Below are positions 11,090-23,396 of a DNA stretch of 64,000 bases, one piece after another (within the stretch, counting starts at the first letter, position 1; each line of letters starts with the position of its first letter). The stretch is taken from assembly GCA_021464245.1 (NCBI GenBank), contig JADCRB010000013.1:3192455-3256454 (forward strand), written 5' to 3'. The notes under the pieces were generated by a model. It did not search any database. It was not told the DNA's origin and worked only from the letters and a program-made list of their open reading frames with translations. The position numbers were made by a program, and so were the translations under genes. The stretch comes from Carallia brachiata. Its lineage: Eukaryota; Streptophyta; Magnoliopsida; Malpighiales; Rhizophoraceae.

Positions 11090-12825
11090 GAGTGTGTTTG
11101 GAGTGCAAGAAAAGATGGAAAATGAGGAAAAGGAGGAAAAAAAAAGAAAGTGGAAAGAAAATAAATGTTTGAAATGAAAAAAAGTTGAAAGAAAGAAAGT
11201 AAGTGAAAAAAAATGTAAATAGTAATTTGCGAGAGAAAAAGTAGAGAGAAAATAAAATTATTTACACTCTGTTTGGAGTGCAGTGAAAATAAGGGAAAGA
11301 AAGAGAGAGGAAAGAAAAGTGTACAGTAAATAGAATAATTTATGTTTGGAGAATCAGAAGAAAGAAAATAGGGCGAAAGTGAGGCGAATATTTGGAATGC
11401 CTGGAAAATACGGCCAGTCTTTCCAAAACCGTAAGAAAACTGGGGAAAATCTAAACAGTAACTGTGAAATTACAGAAATGCCCTCTTTAACTCTGAAAAA
11501 GGAAAGCTGGCTGGATAAAGAGACCGATGTCTCTGTTCATCGGTCTAACATAGCCAAGAACGAACAGTGGAGACGGTTTGCTTCTTCAAATTAGATTTCC
11601 GCTTTCTCTTCAAATCTCTGTTGCATCAGAAGGATGAAGCCCTTTGATCTCTTTCCATTTGCAGAGATAGTTTGGCAATGAAGCCCTTTAAAAATTGCAG
11701 TGAGCCTTGTTTTATTCTTCGGTGATTTATTTATCTTCTTCTTCTTTTTAAATTGTTTGGCATTGTCTTTGTAAATCGGGTTTTTTGACCACTTTTTTTT
11801 TTCCTATTTCTTTTTTAAGGGCTTAGAGAACAAAAAAGCAAAAAAAAAAAATTTCCACAACAACAATACGCAGGCCATAATTTGGGTAGTTTTTGGCTTT
11901 TTTATTTTATTTTTAATAGGGAGAGAAGGTAAGGAAAGTGGGATAAATGGCGTTGCTCATTGTTTCTTCTTCTTCTTCTTCTACAATTGCCGCTGCTTTT
12001 TTACGCTCTTCTACTGAGCTCAAAGGTATTTTCTTTTTGATTATTTTATTTCAAAATTAACGACTTTTTTTTTTAATTCAATAAAATTGATTTCTATTTG
12101 GTTTTTGAAGCTCCACAACTGGGTATGTTTCGATTCCTGGATCAGCGAAGACTGGCATTTGTGCTATCTAATAATGCCTTCACGCATTTTAAATCACATT
12201 TTGATTGCGGAATGCAAACATAAATAAAATGATTAGTTTTAACCTTTAAATTTAGCAATGGGCAAAAATTTTATGTGCCGGTATATCATATACTTGACCT
12301 CTCGGCAATGTATAAGCCCTTAGTTGTTGATGACTTAGTTTCTTAAATCACAAGTGAAGGCTGGTTGCCTAACATAGTTGAGGCTGAAATTTATCTGTAC
12401 TTTATGTGGGGGTATAATTGTCATTTGTTATTAAAAAATTGCTTTCTCTCAATTTTCTCCATATTTCCAAACAAATCATTATTTTCTATCCACTTCTTTC
12501 CTCACATTTCTCTTATCACTCCAAACAATATAAAAGAAAATTATATTCTCCTTATCTACTTTCTTTCTCACTACTTTCTTTCTCTCCACTTTCTTCCCAC
12601 CTCTTTTACACTCCAAACAGACTGTTAGAGTGGTAGAAAAAGGTGAAAGAAAGAAAGTATAATAAAAGAAAACACATAGTAATTTGTGAGAGAAAAATAG
12701 AGAGAAATAAACTTGTTTGGAGTGCTGTAGAAAGTGAGGAGAAAAAAAAGTGAGAAAGAAAAATAAATGGTAATGATTATACTTTTCTTTCTTCTTTAAT
12801 TTTCTCTCACACGCAAAACATAGCA
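11090..12825. mobile_element. PIF/Harbinger-like element, unit B copy
   Basis: Unit B counterpart of 7164-8906, with TTA at 11087-11089 and 12826-12828. Same ends, same arms, small homopolymer differences. Confidence 0.6.
11947..12223 (+). CDS. Possible captured 5-prime gene end, unit B copy
   Basis: Exons 11947-12025 and 12111-12223 repeat the unit A gene fragment with the same codons, same phase-1 GT-AG intron and same TAA; the intron differs by one T. It is not independent evidence for function because the whole 3.9-kb unit is duplicated. Confidence 0.35.
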
Positions 12826-12888
12826 TTAGGTTCAAATGTAGAGCAAAGGACTTTCGCACTTGCCAGCGGGACCTATTTCAAATTTTAA

Positions 12889-13265
12889 AAGTGTGTTTGG
12901 AGTGAAACGAAAAGTAGAGAAAGGAGGAGAAAAGAACAGAAAGTGAAAAGAAAATAAAATTATTTGAAGTGATAAAGAAAATAAAGTGAAAGAAAATATG
13001 GTGAAAGAAAATATGAATAGTAAATTATGAGAGAAAAAATAGAGAGAAAATAAAATTATTTGAAGTGGTACAAAAATGTGAATGAAAGAAAGTATAATAA
13101 AAGAAAAGGTGAATAGTAATTTATGAGAGAAAAAGTGTAGAAAAAATAAAATTATTTAAAGTAGTGTAAAAAATTAAGAGAAAGAAATATAAAAAAGAAA
13201 AATAAATTGTAAGAATTATACTTTTATCTTATACCTCCATTTTCTCTCGCACAACAAACAAGCCA
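12889..13265. mobile_element. Tourist-like MITE, unit B copy
   Basis: Flanked by TAA at 12886-12888 and 13266-13268; near-identical to 8970-9343. Confidence 0.55.
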
Positions 13266-13283
13266 TAAGTGCCACTTGTTGGA

Positions 13284-13772
13284 CGGGATATGCATATTTT
13301 TTGTCTTAAACTTTTAGGATTTTTTACGTTTGAGTCATAAACCTTTTTGACATTTCATTTGAGTTTTAAACTTTTTGATTTTCTATCAAATCAGTCTCTC
13401 TGTTTACCAAAAGTGATCAATCTATTAAAAAATAATTTTAACTTTACAAAAAATTATTTTAAAAAAATTAAATATATGAAATGAATGTCTTTTCTATCAA
13501 AAATATGCATGTTACCTATTAATTCGTTATTTGTTGATTAAAAAAATATTTGATATGCATATTTTGTTGATGAAAAATATTAATTCATATATTTAACTTT
13601 TTTTAAATAATTTTTATTAAGTTAAACTCATTTATTAATGGATTAATCACTTTTTGTAACTCATTTATTAGTAAGAAATCAAAAAATTTAACACTCAAAT
13701 GAAATGTCAAAAAAGTTTAGAACTTAAATGTAAAAAAACCTAAAAGTTTATGACCAAAAATATACTTATCCC
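13284..13772. mobile_element. MULE-type MITE, family A, complete copy
   Basis: A 489-bp element with a perfect 9-bp target duplication CTTGTTGGA (13275-13283 and 13773-13781). The terminal inverted repeats are about 100 bp: GGGATATGCATATTTTTTGTC on the left is mirrored by the inverted right end GGGATAAGTATATTTTTGGTC, and similarity continues through a GACATTTCATTTGAG motif. No coding capacity. The clearest member of the family in the window. Confidence 0.85.
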
Positions 13773-13789
13773 CTTGTTGGATGTTCCCA

Positions 13790-15340
13790 TTTAATTGCTC
13801 GTACTAATTTGTTGAGTAGGGTTTTGTTATACGGTTTAATTATAAATAATAATTAATAAAATAGTATAATTTATTTAATTTATTTAAAAATTATTATTTT
13901 TAAAATTTTTGATATTTAATAATTTATATTATATATTATTTTTATTTAAATGTTACTATCTAGTTTTTTTTTGAGAAGTACTTGATAAATTTTTTTTAAT
14001 AAGATTAAAGTGTGAACAAAGTAATATAATTTTTTTAAAATAATTATTAATATATTAAAAATTATATAATTATTTTAATATTATTTAAAATTATTAAATG
14101 TTGTGTAGCAGTGTTGCTGATGAATTACAAACGAGTGAAACGACCGTAAAAATTTTGACTTCTAAATTTTTGTTAAAAGTTGCTATCTACCCATAAAGGG
14201 TTGATTAAAAAATAACTCATAATTAATTTCATAACACTTTTGACATTTATCTTATGTATTTCATTAATTAAATGTTTTGATTGGTATCAACGGCATGGTG
14301 GTTGCGTCACGCCACGTCAAGATGACTTTTTTATTTTGAACAATTACAGCGTAACTTTTTCAATCATACAAAATCATTTTTCGTTTTCGTCCGTTTTAAG
14401 CATAATACATTATATAATATAAAGTTAATTATAAAGTTATTATAAGGTTATTAATATAAAGTTACTTTTCATATTTTAAGCATAAATAAATTATATAATT
14501 ATTTTAATATTATTTAAAATTATTAAATGTTGTATAGTAGTGCTGCTAGTGAATTACAAACGACCGTAAAATTTTAACTTTTAAATTTTGTTAAAGTTAC
14601 TATATACCAATAAAGAGTTAATTAAAAAATAACTCATAATTTAATTTCATAACTTTTTTTTTTTTTTTTACCATTATCTTTATGTATTTCATTAATTAAA
14701 TGTTTTGATTGGTATCAACGGCATGGTGGTTGCGTCACGCCACGTCAAGGTGACTTTTTTATTTTTGAACGATTACAACGTAACTTTTTCAATCATACAA
14801 AAATCATTTTTCGTTTTTGTCGCGTATTTTAAGCATAATACATTTAGTTGGAATCTTTTAATTTTATATCCATGTTTTAAAATCTGTGTTCTTACTTTTT
14901 TGGCCTTTCAGTACAAATCTTTGGACACTACGGAGGAGGACACAAATTTTACACGTAGTGACAAAAAATAATGCGACTGTATTTATAAGCCAAAAAAATA
15001 CCAATGTCATTAAGGATCATAATAGCAATTCGAAGGTTATGCCCGTATTTTCAAAATGCTTTGTTTATTATGTAATATTCTTATATGTGCATGTAATTTA
15101 CAGTAAACAGAAGATATATATTTAATTCAATAATTTATTATTATTTTTTTAAATTTAATATATTTTTTATAACTCAATAATCTAAAACTCATTTGTCAAC
15201 TTTATTTTACCATTATATCTATATAACTTTCTCTTTCCTTAAAAGGGTATTGGTTTTAGATAGGAATGAGTCAACCCCAACTATTAAACTCAACTCCTTT
15301 ATGAAAAACATGTACAGACCGGGAATATCGACGGGAAAAA
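13790..15340. repeat. AT-rich region with direct repeats
   Basis: Two direct repeats of about 350 bp (14069-14410 and 14497-14846) share TAAATGTTGTRTAG, AATTACAAACGA and GATTGGTATCAACGGCATGG. A partial third copy is at about 58580-58690. The following 14850-15125 matches 18345-18600 and 59810-60000 (GGACACTACG, GAGGACACAAATTTTACAC), the region upstream of the NLR genes. No protein-coding gene supported. Confidence 0.65.
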
Positions 15341-15926
15341 CTTAAATTTCAAATTTATAATCAATAATTAGACAATTATAAAGAAAAGAAGTAGAGTAAA
15401 ATATAAGTGCAGGATTTAAAGATGATTTTTATGTTATTCACTTCTTTTTATAAGTCAGGCAAACAGAGGTTTCGAACCTCACAAAATCAGTTTACCATTA
15501 TTTAAATTTCAATCGAGTCTTACTTAAAAATTTCTCTCACACATTTGGTCGATTTGGTATTAAATTAGCTTATCTTCTCTAAAATGAGTCCGAATTAAAA
15601 ACTTGTCAGTCTTAGAAAAATGTAAAATCCAATCAGAAGAAAAGTTAGAGCTTATGAATATTTTGCCATATTTCTTTTACTTTTTTTTTCCAAAATATTT
15701 TCACTGAATTTTTCCAAAGATTTTCAAATCTAGGATAAAACTACAAGAGCAAAAAAAAAAAAAAGGAAAAAAATAGTTTCTCAAAAGTTTCTCTCTCTCG
15801 AACATTTCTTAGACGTATACATGAGGGCAGCATCAAAGAAGTTTCCTTGATCCAAAGTCAGACAAATGTTTTTTTTTGATAATAAGAGATGAGAAAAAAA
15901 AAAAAAAAAAAAAAAAAATATATATC

Positions 15927-15965
<39 letters not shown>

Positions 15966-16402
15966 TTAGTTTGTGAAAATTTGATAAGAAAAAAAAATAG
16001 TTGTAAAATTTTGATAAAAAATATTATTATTATTTTATTATTTTTTCATAATTTTTTCTTTTCTCACAATTTTTTTATTAATATAAATAATTAATTTTTA
16101 TATTTTTTTATAAATTACTATTTATTTTTTTAATATCATTTTATTTCTTATAACTTTCTTATTAATTTAAATAATTTTATTTTTTTATAATTTTTTTCTT
16201 ATAACATTTTAATAATTCAAACACAATATTACAAAGTTGTAAGATTGGCTGCGTTAAGGGATAGCTATGAGTAAGAAGACAGATGCTCCAAGTCAGGCAA
16301 ATGTTTTCAGAATCTAGTAGGAAGAGTTCAAGGAGCTATCATTTCCTTCACCTTCGCCTTTTATTTTTCAATTGCTTAATTCCCACAAGTCACCAACAAC
16401 TT
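15340..16402. repeat. PP2-flanking repeat block, copy 2 (left part)
   Basis: Diverged second copy of the flank described at 3615-4603, here without an adjacent PP2 gene. Contains an A-rich run followed by (TA)n(TG)n at about 15918-15966. The block is interrupted at 16403. Confidence 0.7.
15918..15966. repeat. Compound (TA)n(TG)n microsatellite
   Basis: TA repeats running directly into about seven TG units. The open frame read through it is low-complexity and not a gene. Confidence 0.9.
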
Positions 16403-17493
16403 ACACCTTTTTTTTTATATATATAATAGAAATTGCTGTATTAATATTCATATAACGTTTCACAAGACCAACATAAAAAGAATCGGTAATATCTACATAA
16501 ACCAGAAAATAAACACAACTCTAAAATTCTACGATGCCTAAAATTAAACCGACTTTCCACAACTTGAACATACATCTCCTTGAGAATAGAAATTGACCAC
16601 TAACTAAAACTGTAGTTAATAAGTCCAGTCAAACAAATCTGCCAATGACAGAAAGCACCGCGCCTCGGCAGACCTGTGCTTGAAATCGGTAAAATATATC
16701 TAACACCGATTTGCAAAACAACTAAGGCCTTTTGATCAACACAAAACAAAACCCTTCCCAAAAGAGGACAAAAGAGATCCTGCGCAGAATCCACAGCGGC
16801 AGCTCGTCGGATAAGGATGACGGCGACGGAGATGAGGCCGACTGCAGCGGAAACACTGGTAATGGAGGTGGTGATGTCAGCAGGCGGTGCAGCAGTGGGA
16901 GCGGCACCTCCGGCGGCCATTTCAGCAACACCTGCGCTAACTTCAGTGGCTGTGCCAGCGGCCGGTAAGACGGCTCCGGCGACAAGCACAGACTCGAGGG
17001 TGGAGGTGTTGGCGATCGGTAAAACGGCGCTAGCAGTGGAGAGTGTGGAGTCGACGCCGTCGCCGACGATCGATACAGCAGCGCCGGTAACGAAAAATGC
17101 TGCTTTGACAGTGACTGAAACGAAAAAATAGAAGCATGGCCAGAGAGGAGCCCGAATCTGATGTTGGAAGGAGCATGGATGGACTTTACAAACTTGGATC
17201 TAAAGGAAAAGAAATGAAAAAGGAGGGAGTTACAACGATAGTCATGGAGGATGAGAGAGAGGAGGAAAGAGAAGGCAAAGGAACAAAGAAAGGGGATAAA
17301 GGAGAGAAGAAATAGATGGCAGGGAGAAGGGGATGGGGTGGCCGGCGGTGGAGGGGCGGTGGTGGCCAGAGAGCCTCCACCGCCGGCCACACAAGAAGCG
17401 GATTTTTTGTGGAAGATGCAAAGAATTTAGAGAGAGAAAGACTTTTAGAGAGAGAATCTTTATTGCACTAGATGACCCACCAACTGATAAAAC
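16403..17493 (-). other. GC-rich island, probable inserted gene or retrocopy (unresolved)
   Basis: The repeat block is interrupted by about 1.1 kb whose middle (16790-17400) is far more GC-rich than its surroundings. Near-identical 14-bp segments GTCACCAACAACTT (16389-16402) and GTCACCAATAACTT (17494-17507) flank it, and the related flank at 30.8 kb has one copy. A run of eight T follows the left flank, equivalent to a short A tail on the minus strand. This is the pattern left by LINE-mediated retroposition. On the minus strand a frame reads VKAAFFVTGAAVSIVGDG... and continues Ala/Val-rich to about 16600, but it has no ATG before an upstream TAG near 17205, so either introns or damage are needed. 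A 104-codon Ala/Thr-rich frame (16817-17131, plus strand) overlaps it. I do not recognise either product. Confidence 0.45.
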
Positions 17494-18310
17494 GTCACCA
17501 ATAACTTGTACGTAACACCCATGTTCCGAGCAATAATGGATAGGTGCAGCATTAATATAAGTACAAGACCGAGCCTCATTGTGGTTTCCATAACCACAAA
17601 CCGGACACATGTAAAAGAGAAAAATTTTTCAGTTTCATAAAAATAATTTACAAAAAAATAATAATGTAATATAAAATATAAAATAATTAAATTTATATAA
17701 AAATTTAAAAATTATTAAATATAACTATTTACATTTGCTCTTTATCTAATCAAATTGTTATAATAATATTGTTTGTGGCCCTTGGGTTCCCACGTAATTG
17801 TTTCTAGCAGACAACCTCCTCCACGGAGCACAAAAATTATTATTATTATTGTTATTTTCCACAAATTCCATTTGTGACGTAAGGACTGGTATGGCCTACA
17901 GACTTTCTGTACGATTGCTTGGCTGCCTTTCTTGACTCTTTCGTGCAGGTAGCTACACATGATATACATATAAAGTGTATTTTTTGTGACGAATTTGATT
18001 ATTTTTATAACTATATTTATTATTTTTATAATAAAAAATAACGTATTAATTTTTTGTATCATATTTTATCAATCTTGTCACAAAAATAGATAAGCTCGTT
18101 ACAATAGGTATACTAAATATGTATACCAAGGTAGGAATATCAAACTTTTTTTTTTTTTTTATTAATTATCCCGAATAAAAGTTGAGTTTAAAATATTCCG
18201 TCTAAAGACTATCCTAATTATAACTGAATTATAACATATTAGTTTTTTAAGGCAACGCCATTACTCGATAAATTGAATTAACCAAGGGGTGTCTTTTATT
18301 TGCACCTTTT
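17494..18310. repeat. PP2-flanking repeat block, copy 2 (right part)
   Basis: Continues the flank (CGAGCCTCATTGTGGTTT, GTGACGTAAGGACTGG, GGCTGCCTTTCTTGACTC), matching 5104-5370 plus 6010-6420 and 31498-32071. No gene. Confidence 0.7.
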
Positions 18311-18319
18311 ATGTTGGAG

Positions 18320-19784
18320 TCTTTCATTATTCAATAAGCATAATAAATTTGGTTGGAATCTTTTAATTTTTATATCCAAGTTTTTAATATCTGTGTTCTG
18401 ACTTTTTGGCCTTTCATTACAAATCTTTTGGACACTACGGAAGAGGACACAAATTTTACACACAGTGACAAAAAGTAATGCGACTGTATTTATACGCCAA
18501 AAAAATACCAATGTCATTGAGGATCATAATAGTAATTCGAAGGTCATGCCCGTATTTTGCCAGACCAATATCTCCTTTAATACAATGTTGATTATTATAG
18601 GTATAAAATATAGAACTTTGTTATGCATTATAATAACTTATCTATTTTTTTTAATTTCAATTATTTAATAGTTATATTACGTGTCACTATTTTGTTATTA
18701 TTTAAATATTATTATCTAATAATTTTTTAAATATTATACCAACAAACTTTCATTCAATTGTATTATTGGCATTACTCAATTCTTGAAAAAAGAAAATGCT
18801 TTGTTTATTATTTAATATTTCTATATGTGCACGTAATTTGTAATATATAAAAAATACATATTTAATTTAATAATTTATTTAATTTTTTTTAATTTAATAT
18901 ATCTTTTATAATTTAATAATTTATATTTTATATATCAACTTTATATTTATCATTAAGAACCTGTAACTTTCCTTTCCTTAAAAGGGCACTGGTGCTTGAG
19001 AGGAACGGGTCAACCAAAAAATATTAAACTCAACTCCTTTATGAAAAACACATACAGACCGAGAATAACGACGGGTAAAACTGAGTGAGAAGCCTCAGAG
19101 GACAATTTACTGGTTAAATAATATAATTAAATAATTATTATTTATAATAAAAAAATTTATAATACTAATATATTTTTTATTAATTTTTTATTATAAATAA
19201 TAATATTTAATTATATAATTCAATCGATTAATTATATTTAGAGTCTCTTCGATCGATTATATTCGTTTATTTTTTCGGTCCATGCAATTGAACTCTAAAT
19301 TTTCCAAAATTTCCCGCTAAATAATGTCATTACGGGAACAATTTCAGGAAGCTCATTGGAAAGGCACAAGTAAATACCATTTGCTGATGGGCGTCATTTT
19401 ATATAATTTTCCGCGAATCTTACCAGAAGAAAAGGTAAACAAAACTCACATATTTGCCTTAAAATCAGTTTCTAGATAAAGGAAAACAACAGGCGGATGC
19501 TACTACACTTCCAGGAAATAAGCTACTTTAAAAAAAGGATTAATTTTTTCAATATATAAGCACGAACTTAGCTAGAAAGCTGAAACCATCCTGAGAGTGG
19601 TCATTGACCTGGGCAGGGCTCATTTTCTGCATTTCTCTTGGCCTTTGAAGCGGAAGTACTTTCTTGTTTAGGCCTCATTTTTCTTCTTGTGGGTCTGTTT
19701 TTTTTTTTTTCGGTTCTTTTTAACATTTCCTGTTGCTTTTCTTTTCTGGGTGTGTGGTGTTTGAAATTGTTTCTTTGAAAAGCC
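18320..19784. repeat. Upstream region of NLR-1, shared with NLR-2
   Basis: Matches about 59800-61482 in the same order: GGACACTACG-AGAGGACAC, CCTTAAAAGGGCA, the TTTCCCAAAATTT segment, and a near-gene stretch with GGTCATTGACCT and GAAGTACTTTCTTGTT just upstream of the start codon. This is presumably promoter and 5-prime UTR, because the similarity runs up to the ATG. Visibly more diverged between the two loci than the coding region is. Confidence 0.7.
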
Positions 19785-22700
19785 ATGAGTGACCCCATTT
19801 CTTTTTGTGAGTCCTGTTGTGAATAAGGTGATCGAGATCATCACATCTTTTATCCACGAAGAATTTCTTCTTGTTTGCGGTGTCCATGATGCTGTGGAGA
19901 ATCTGTCAAGCAATTTGAAAGCTATCCGGGCCGTGCTCAATGATGCAGAAGAGAAGCAGCTTGGTGACAGAAGCTTGAGAGACTGGCTGGCCAAGCTTAA
20001 AGATGCTGCATATGATGCTGAAGACGTGCTGGATGCTTTTGCCACAGAAACTTTTGCTTGGAAGAGAAAGCAGAATCTCCACAGCAGGTTCTGGCCTCCT
20101 TTGAGACCAAGTGAGTTCTCGTTTAAGTATGATGTTGCTCATAAGGTTAAGGAGATTTCAGAAAGACTTGACACAATTGCTAAGGAAAGACACAATTTTC
20201 AGCTCAGCACCAGTGATTTTGATGCTGGGTCCTTACAAGGGCATCCATTGACCGATTTTGTTGTGGACCCAACTAATGTTTTTGGTAGGGAAAAGGACAA
20301 AGAAGACATAGTTAACCTTCTGTTGTCAGAGAATTCTGATGCAGAAGGCAATGTTTCTGTCATCCCAATTTTTGGGATGGGAGGAATTGGCAAAACAACC
20401 CTTGCTCAGCTTGTCTTCAATGATAATAGGGTTGATCAACTTTTCACTGTTGCTAAGATGTGGGTTTGTGTCACTGTTGACTTCAACATGACAAGGATCC
20501 TGCGAGAAATAATGGAGAGCTACGAGAAAGTAAAGCTCTCTCCTGACATAACTGACAGGCAAATGGAGTCTCGGTTTCGAGATTTTATGTCAGGAAAGCG
20601 TTTTTTCATCGTTCTGGATGATGTCTGGACTCAAGAGTATGTCAAGGATTGGGAGCCGCTTCTACAACTCTTGCAGCTGGGAAGCAAGGGTAGTAAAGTT
20701 TTGGTTACTACTCGAAACCTAGCCGTCTCAAATGCTGTTGGCACACAGCCTCCCTGCCATTTGGGCTTGCTATCTGAGGAAGATGGCTGGTTATTGTTCG
20801 AAAAAATGGCATTCAAGAGAGATTTTTTACCAGGTCATCTTCGGAGTAATTTGGAAGCCATTGGCAAGCAGATTGTTGCAAAGTGCCAAGGTCTGCCTTT
20901 GGCAGTAAAGGCAATGGGAGGTCTCCTGCGGGGCAATGTTAATGAGGAAAAATGGACCAGAATATTGGCAAGCGATACATGGCAGCTAGAAGATCAAAAT
21001 TCTATTACAAATACGCCTAAAATTCTTCCTGCTTTGAAGCTGAGCTACAACCATTTGCCTTCTCATCTAAAGCAATTGTTTGCATTTTGTTCCATATTTC
21101 CTAAGGCCTATGTAATCAATAAAAGAGATATGGTCAAGCTCTGGATGGCACAGGCCTTTGTTCAGTCCAGAGGACAAGTTAGTGCAGAGGATGTTGCAGC
21201 CGAATACTTCGATGACTTGCTGGTAAGGTCCTTTTTTCAACCCTTAAAAATTGGTGATGAGAAGCAATGCAGAATGCATGATCTTATACATGACTTGGCA
21301 CAATCCATCTCCAGCCCGTACTGCTGCCTAGTCAATGATAGCAAATCATGTCGTTGCCCGGATAATTGTCGTCATGTTTCGGTGCTTTGTCAAGATGTTG
21401 AGCAGCCTTGCCTGGAGATGGCTGATCACTCCAAGAAGCTGCGAACATTTTTAGCGCCTAGCGGATACTTGAAAAATTTCGGGCTAGCCCTTGACAAGTT
21501 ATTCCGTTCCCTAAGATATATCCGCACGTTGGATTTGAGTTCGAGCACACTGCTTGAATTGCCAAGCTCAATCGAAGAGTTGAAGCTGCTGCGCTACCTC
21601 GACCTCTCGAAGACCGAGATCAAAGAGCTTCCCAACACAGTTTGCAACCTGTACAATTTACAAACTCTGAAACTCTTAGGGTGCCTCTGGCTTTTCAAAC
21701 TTCCCAATGACTTGAGCAAGCTAGTGAACCTCGAATTCCTTGAGCTGGATGATATGTTCTGGTTCAAGTGCACCTCTTTGCCACCAAAACTTGGGAATCT
21801 AACACGCCTGCGTGATTTGCATGCCTTTAAGGTCGGGCGCCAAAGGGGATACCAAATTGTAGAATTGAAGCACATGGAATTTCTCACGGGCGCATTGCAC
21901 ATATCAAATCTCGAGAATGCGGTGAATGCAGCGGAAGCTAATTTGAATGGAAGGAGAGGCTTCAAAAGGTGGTGCTTGAATGGACAAGCAGAGATGTCAA
22001 CGTGCAAGATCAAGCAAAAGAGGAGAAGGTACTCAAAGATCTCCAACCTCACCACAACTTGAAGGAGCTCCACATTTCCCATTACAAAGCATCTAACTTT
22101 CCACATTGGATAAGAGATGGCACGCTCCACAATCTGAGCACACTTTCTTTCAATCATTGCACAAAATGCAAAGTCCTCACCATTGGATCGCTGCCTCACC
22201 TTCAGCAACTCACCCTCAAAGGTTTGCTGGAATTGGAAGAGTGGCCAGATGTTCCATACTTTTCCTTGAGGAGGCTCAAGATCAGCAACTGTCCCAAGCT
22301 AATCAAGTTGCCTACCTTCTTTCCTAACATACGAGTCCTCCGAATTAAAAGGTGCAACTCACTTAAAGCTCTTCCAATTACGCCATCTCTGACATTTCTG
22401 AAACTTGTTGACAACATTGATATGGATGATTGGCAAGAAGAAGAAATCCCATGCCAGTTCAGGAATGATCAAGGGCAACTTGTAGCTGGGGTAAGTCCTT
22501 CTTTTCACATGCTTATTGAAATGACAGTTATCAATTGTCCCAAGTTGCAAGGACTCCCACCTATCTTTGCTCCACAACGGCTCGAAATACGCAACTGTCA
22601 ACTGATGACCACACTTCCAGCCCCCAACTTTGCACGTAGATTTCTGCATCTAGCAATGGACCAATGTAATGATGGAGCATTACTGAGGGCACTACCTCGC

Positions 22701-23396
22701 ACCGACTCTCTATATTCCCTGGTGATTTCAAACGTATCAAATGTAATCACTCTTCCAAGGTGGCCACACCTGCCTGGACTCAAGGTTTTGTACATTCACA
22801 ATTGCAAAGACCTTGTGTCTTTGACTGAATCAGAAGAGGAAGAATCATTTCCAAGCCTGACATCTCTCAAGCTGCTATCCATCCAAGGATGTGAAAAGCT
22901 TGTTACTTTGCCGAAAAGGCTGCCTGCTGAACTTGAATGTTTGCGTGTTGGCTTATGCACTGATTTGCGATCTCTAGGCTGCAGGGAGACCCTGAAGAGC
23001 CTCAACTCACTCAAGGATCTGTACGTTGAGGAATGCCCTCTTCTTGAATTCTTTCCTCAAGAAGGGCTTCCAACTTCTCTCCAACATTTATGCGTTCGAA
23101 AGTGTCCACTGTTGGCTAAGCAATGCCAAAAGGAAGTCGGTCCAGAGTGGCAAAAGATCAAAGACATACCTGACTTGGAAATTGACAACAACGAAGCTCC
23201 TTCACCCCAACTCTCAAAGAAGAGATCTTGGTTTCAACGTACTATGCTGGAGAGGTTAGTGAATTTTTCCCAATGTTACTTCAACTTTTGCGTAATATTT
23301 ATGTTGACCTCTAGTTTTTGGAGAAAAAACGTTAGACTTTGTGTTGGTCAGAGTTGTTGGAGGATATTTAAAAAAATTAAAATTTTAGTTAATTGA
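19785..23396 (+). pseudogene. NLR-1: CC-NB-ARC-LRR resistance-type gene with two frame lesions
   Basis: Intronless reading of a CNL immune receptor of the RGA/Rx-N type, an intracellular ATP/ADP-switch protein that detects pathogen effectors (family knowledge). Residues counted from 19789: an Rx-type coiled coil (about 10-140, including NDAEEKQLGD and EDVLDAFATE), P-loop GMGGIGKTT (about 196-204), kinase-2 FFIVLDDVW (about 272-280, with the W typical of non-TIR NLRs), GLPL (about 368), MHD as RMHDLIHDLA (about 495), then LRRs. Frame lesions: relative to NLR-2 two bases are missing after ATG 19785 (near 19800), so that ATG reads into TAA after about 13 codons and the long frame lacks an ATG. 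One T is missing near 21952, ending the first frame at 22062, while the LRR frame resumes and runs to 23396. About 1,200 residues if intact. The last residues after about 23253 may be intronic. Confidence 0.85.

Larger units (their letters stand above)
9675..13593. repeat. Tandem duplication, unit B
   Basis: Second copy of 5757-9673. Sequence beyond 13593 (the rest of the MULE MITE) is present only here, and sequence before 5757 only in front of unit A, as expected either for a tandem duplication or for two overlapping, unmerged contigs. Confidence 0.9.

Noticed and set aside
15876..16094. Lys/Ile/Tyr repeat frame
   Set aside because: Poly-A and TA/TG microsatellite, no gene.
16722..17390. 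222-codon minus-strand Pro/Ser-rich frame
   Set aside because: No ATG at its start and it overlaps another frame over the same GC-rich DNA; kept only as part of an unresolved island.
19668..20142. Minus-strand frames opposite NLR-1 (and the same opposite NLR-2)
   Set aside because: Shadow frames of the NLR coding strand, conserved only because the NLR is.
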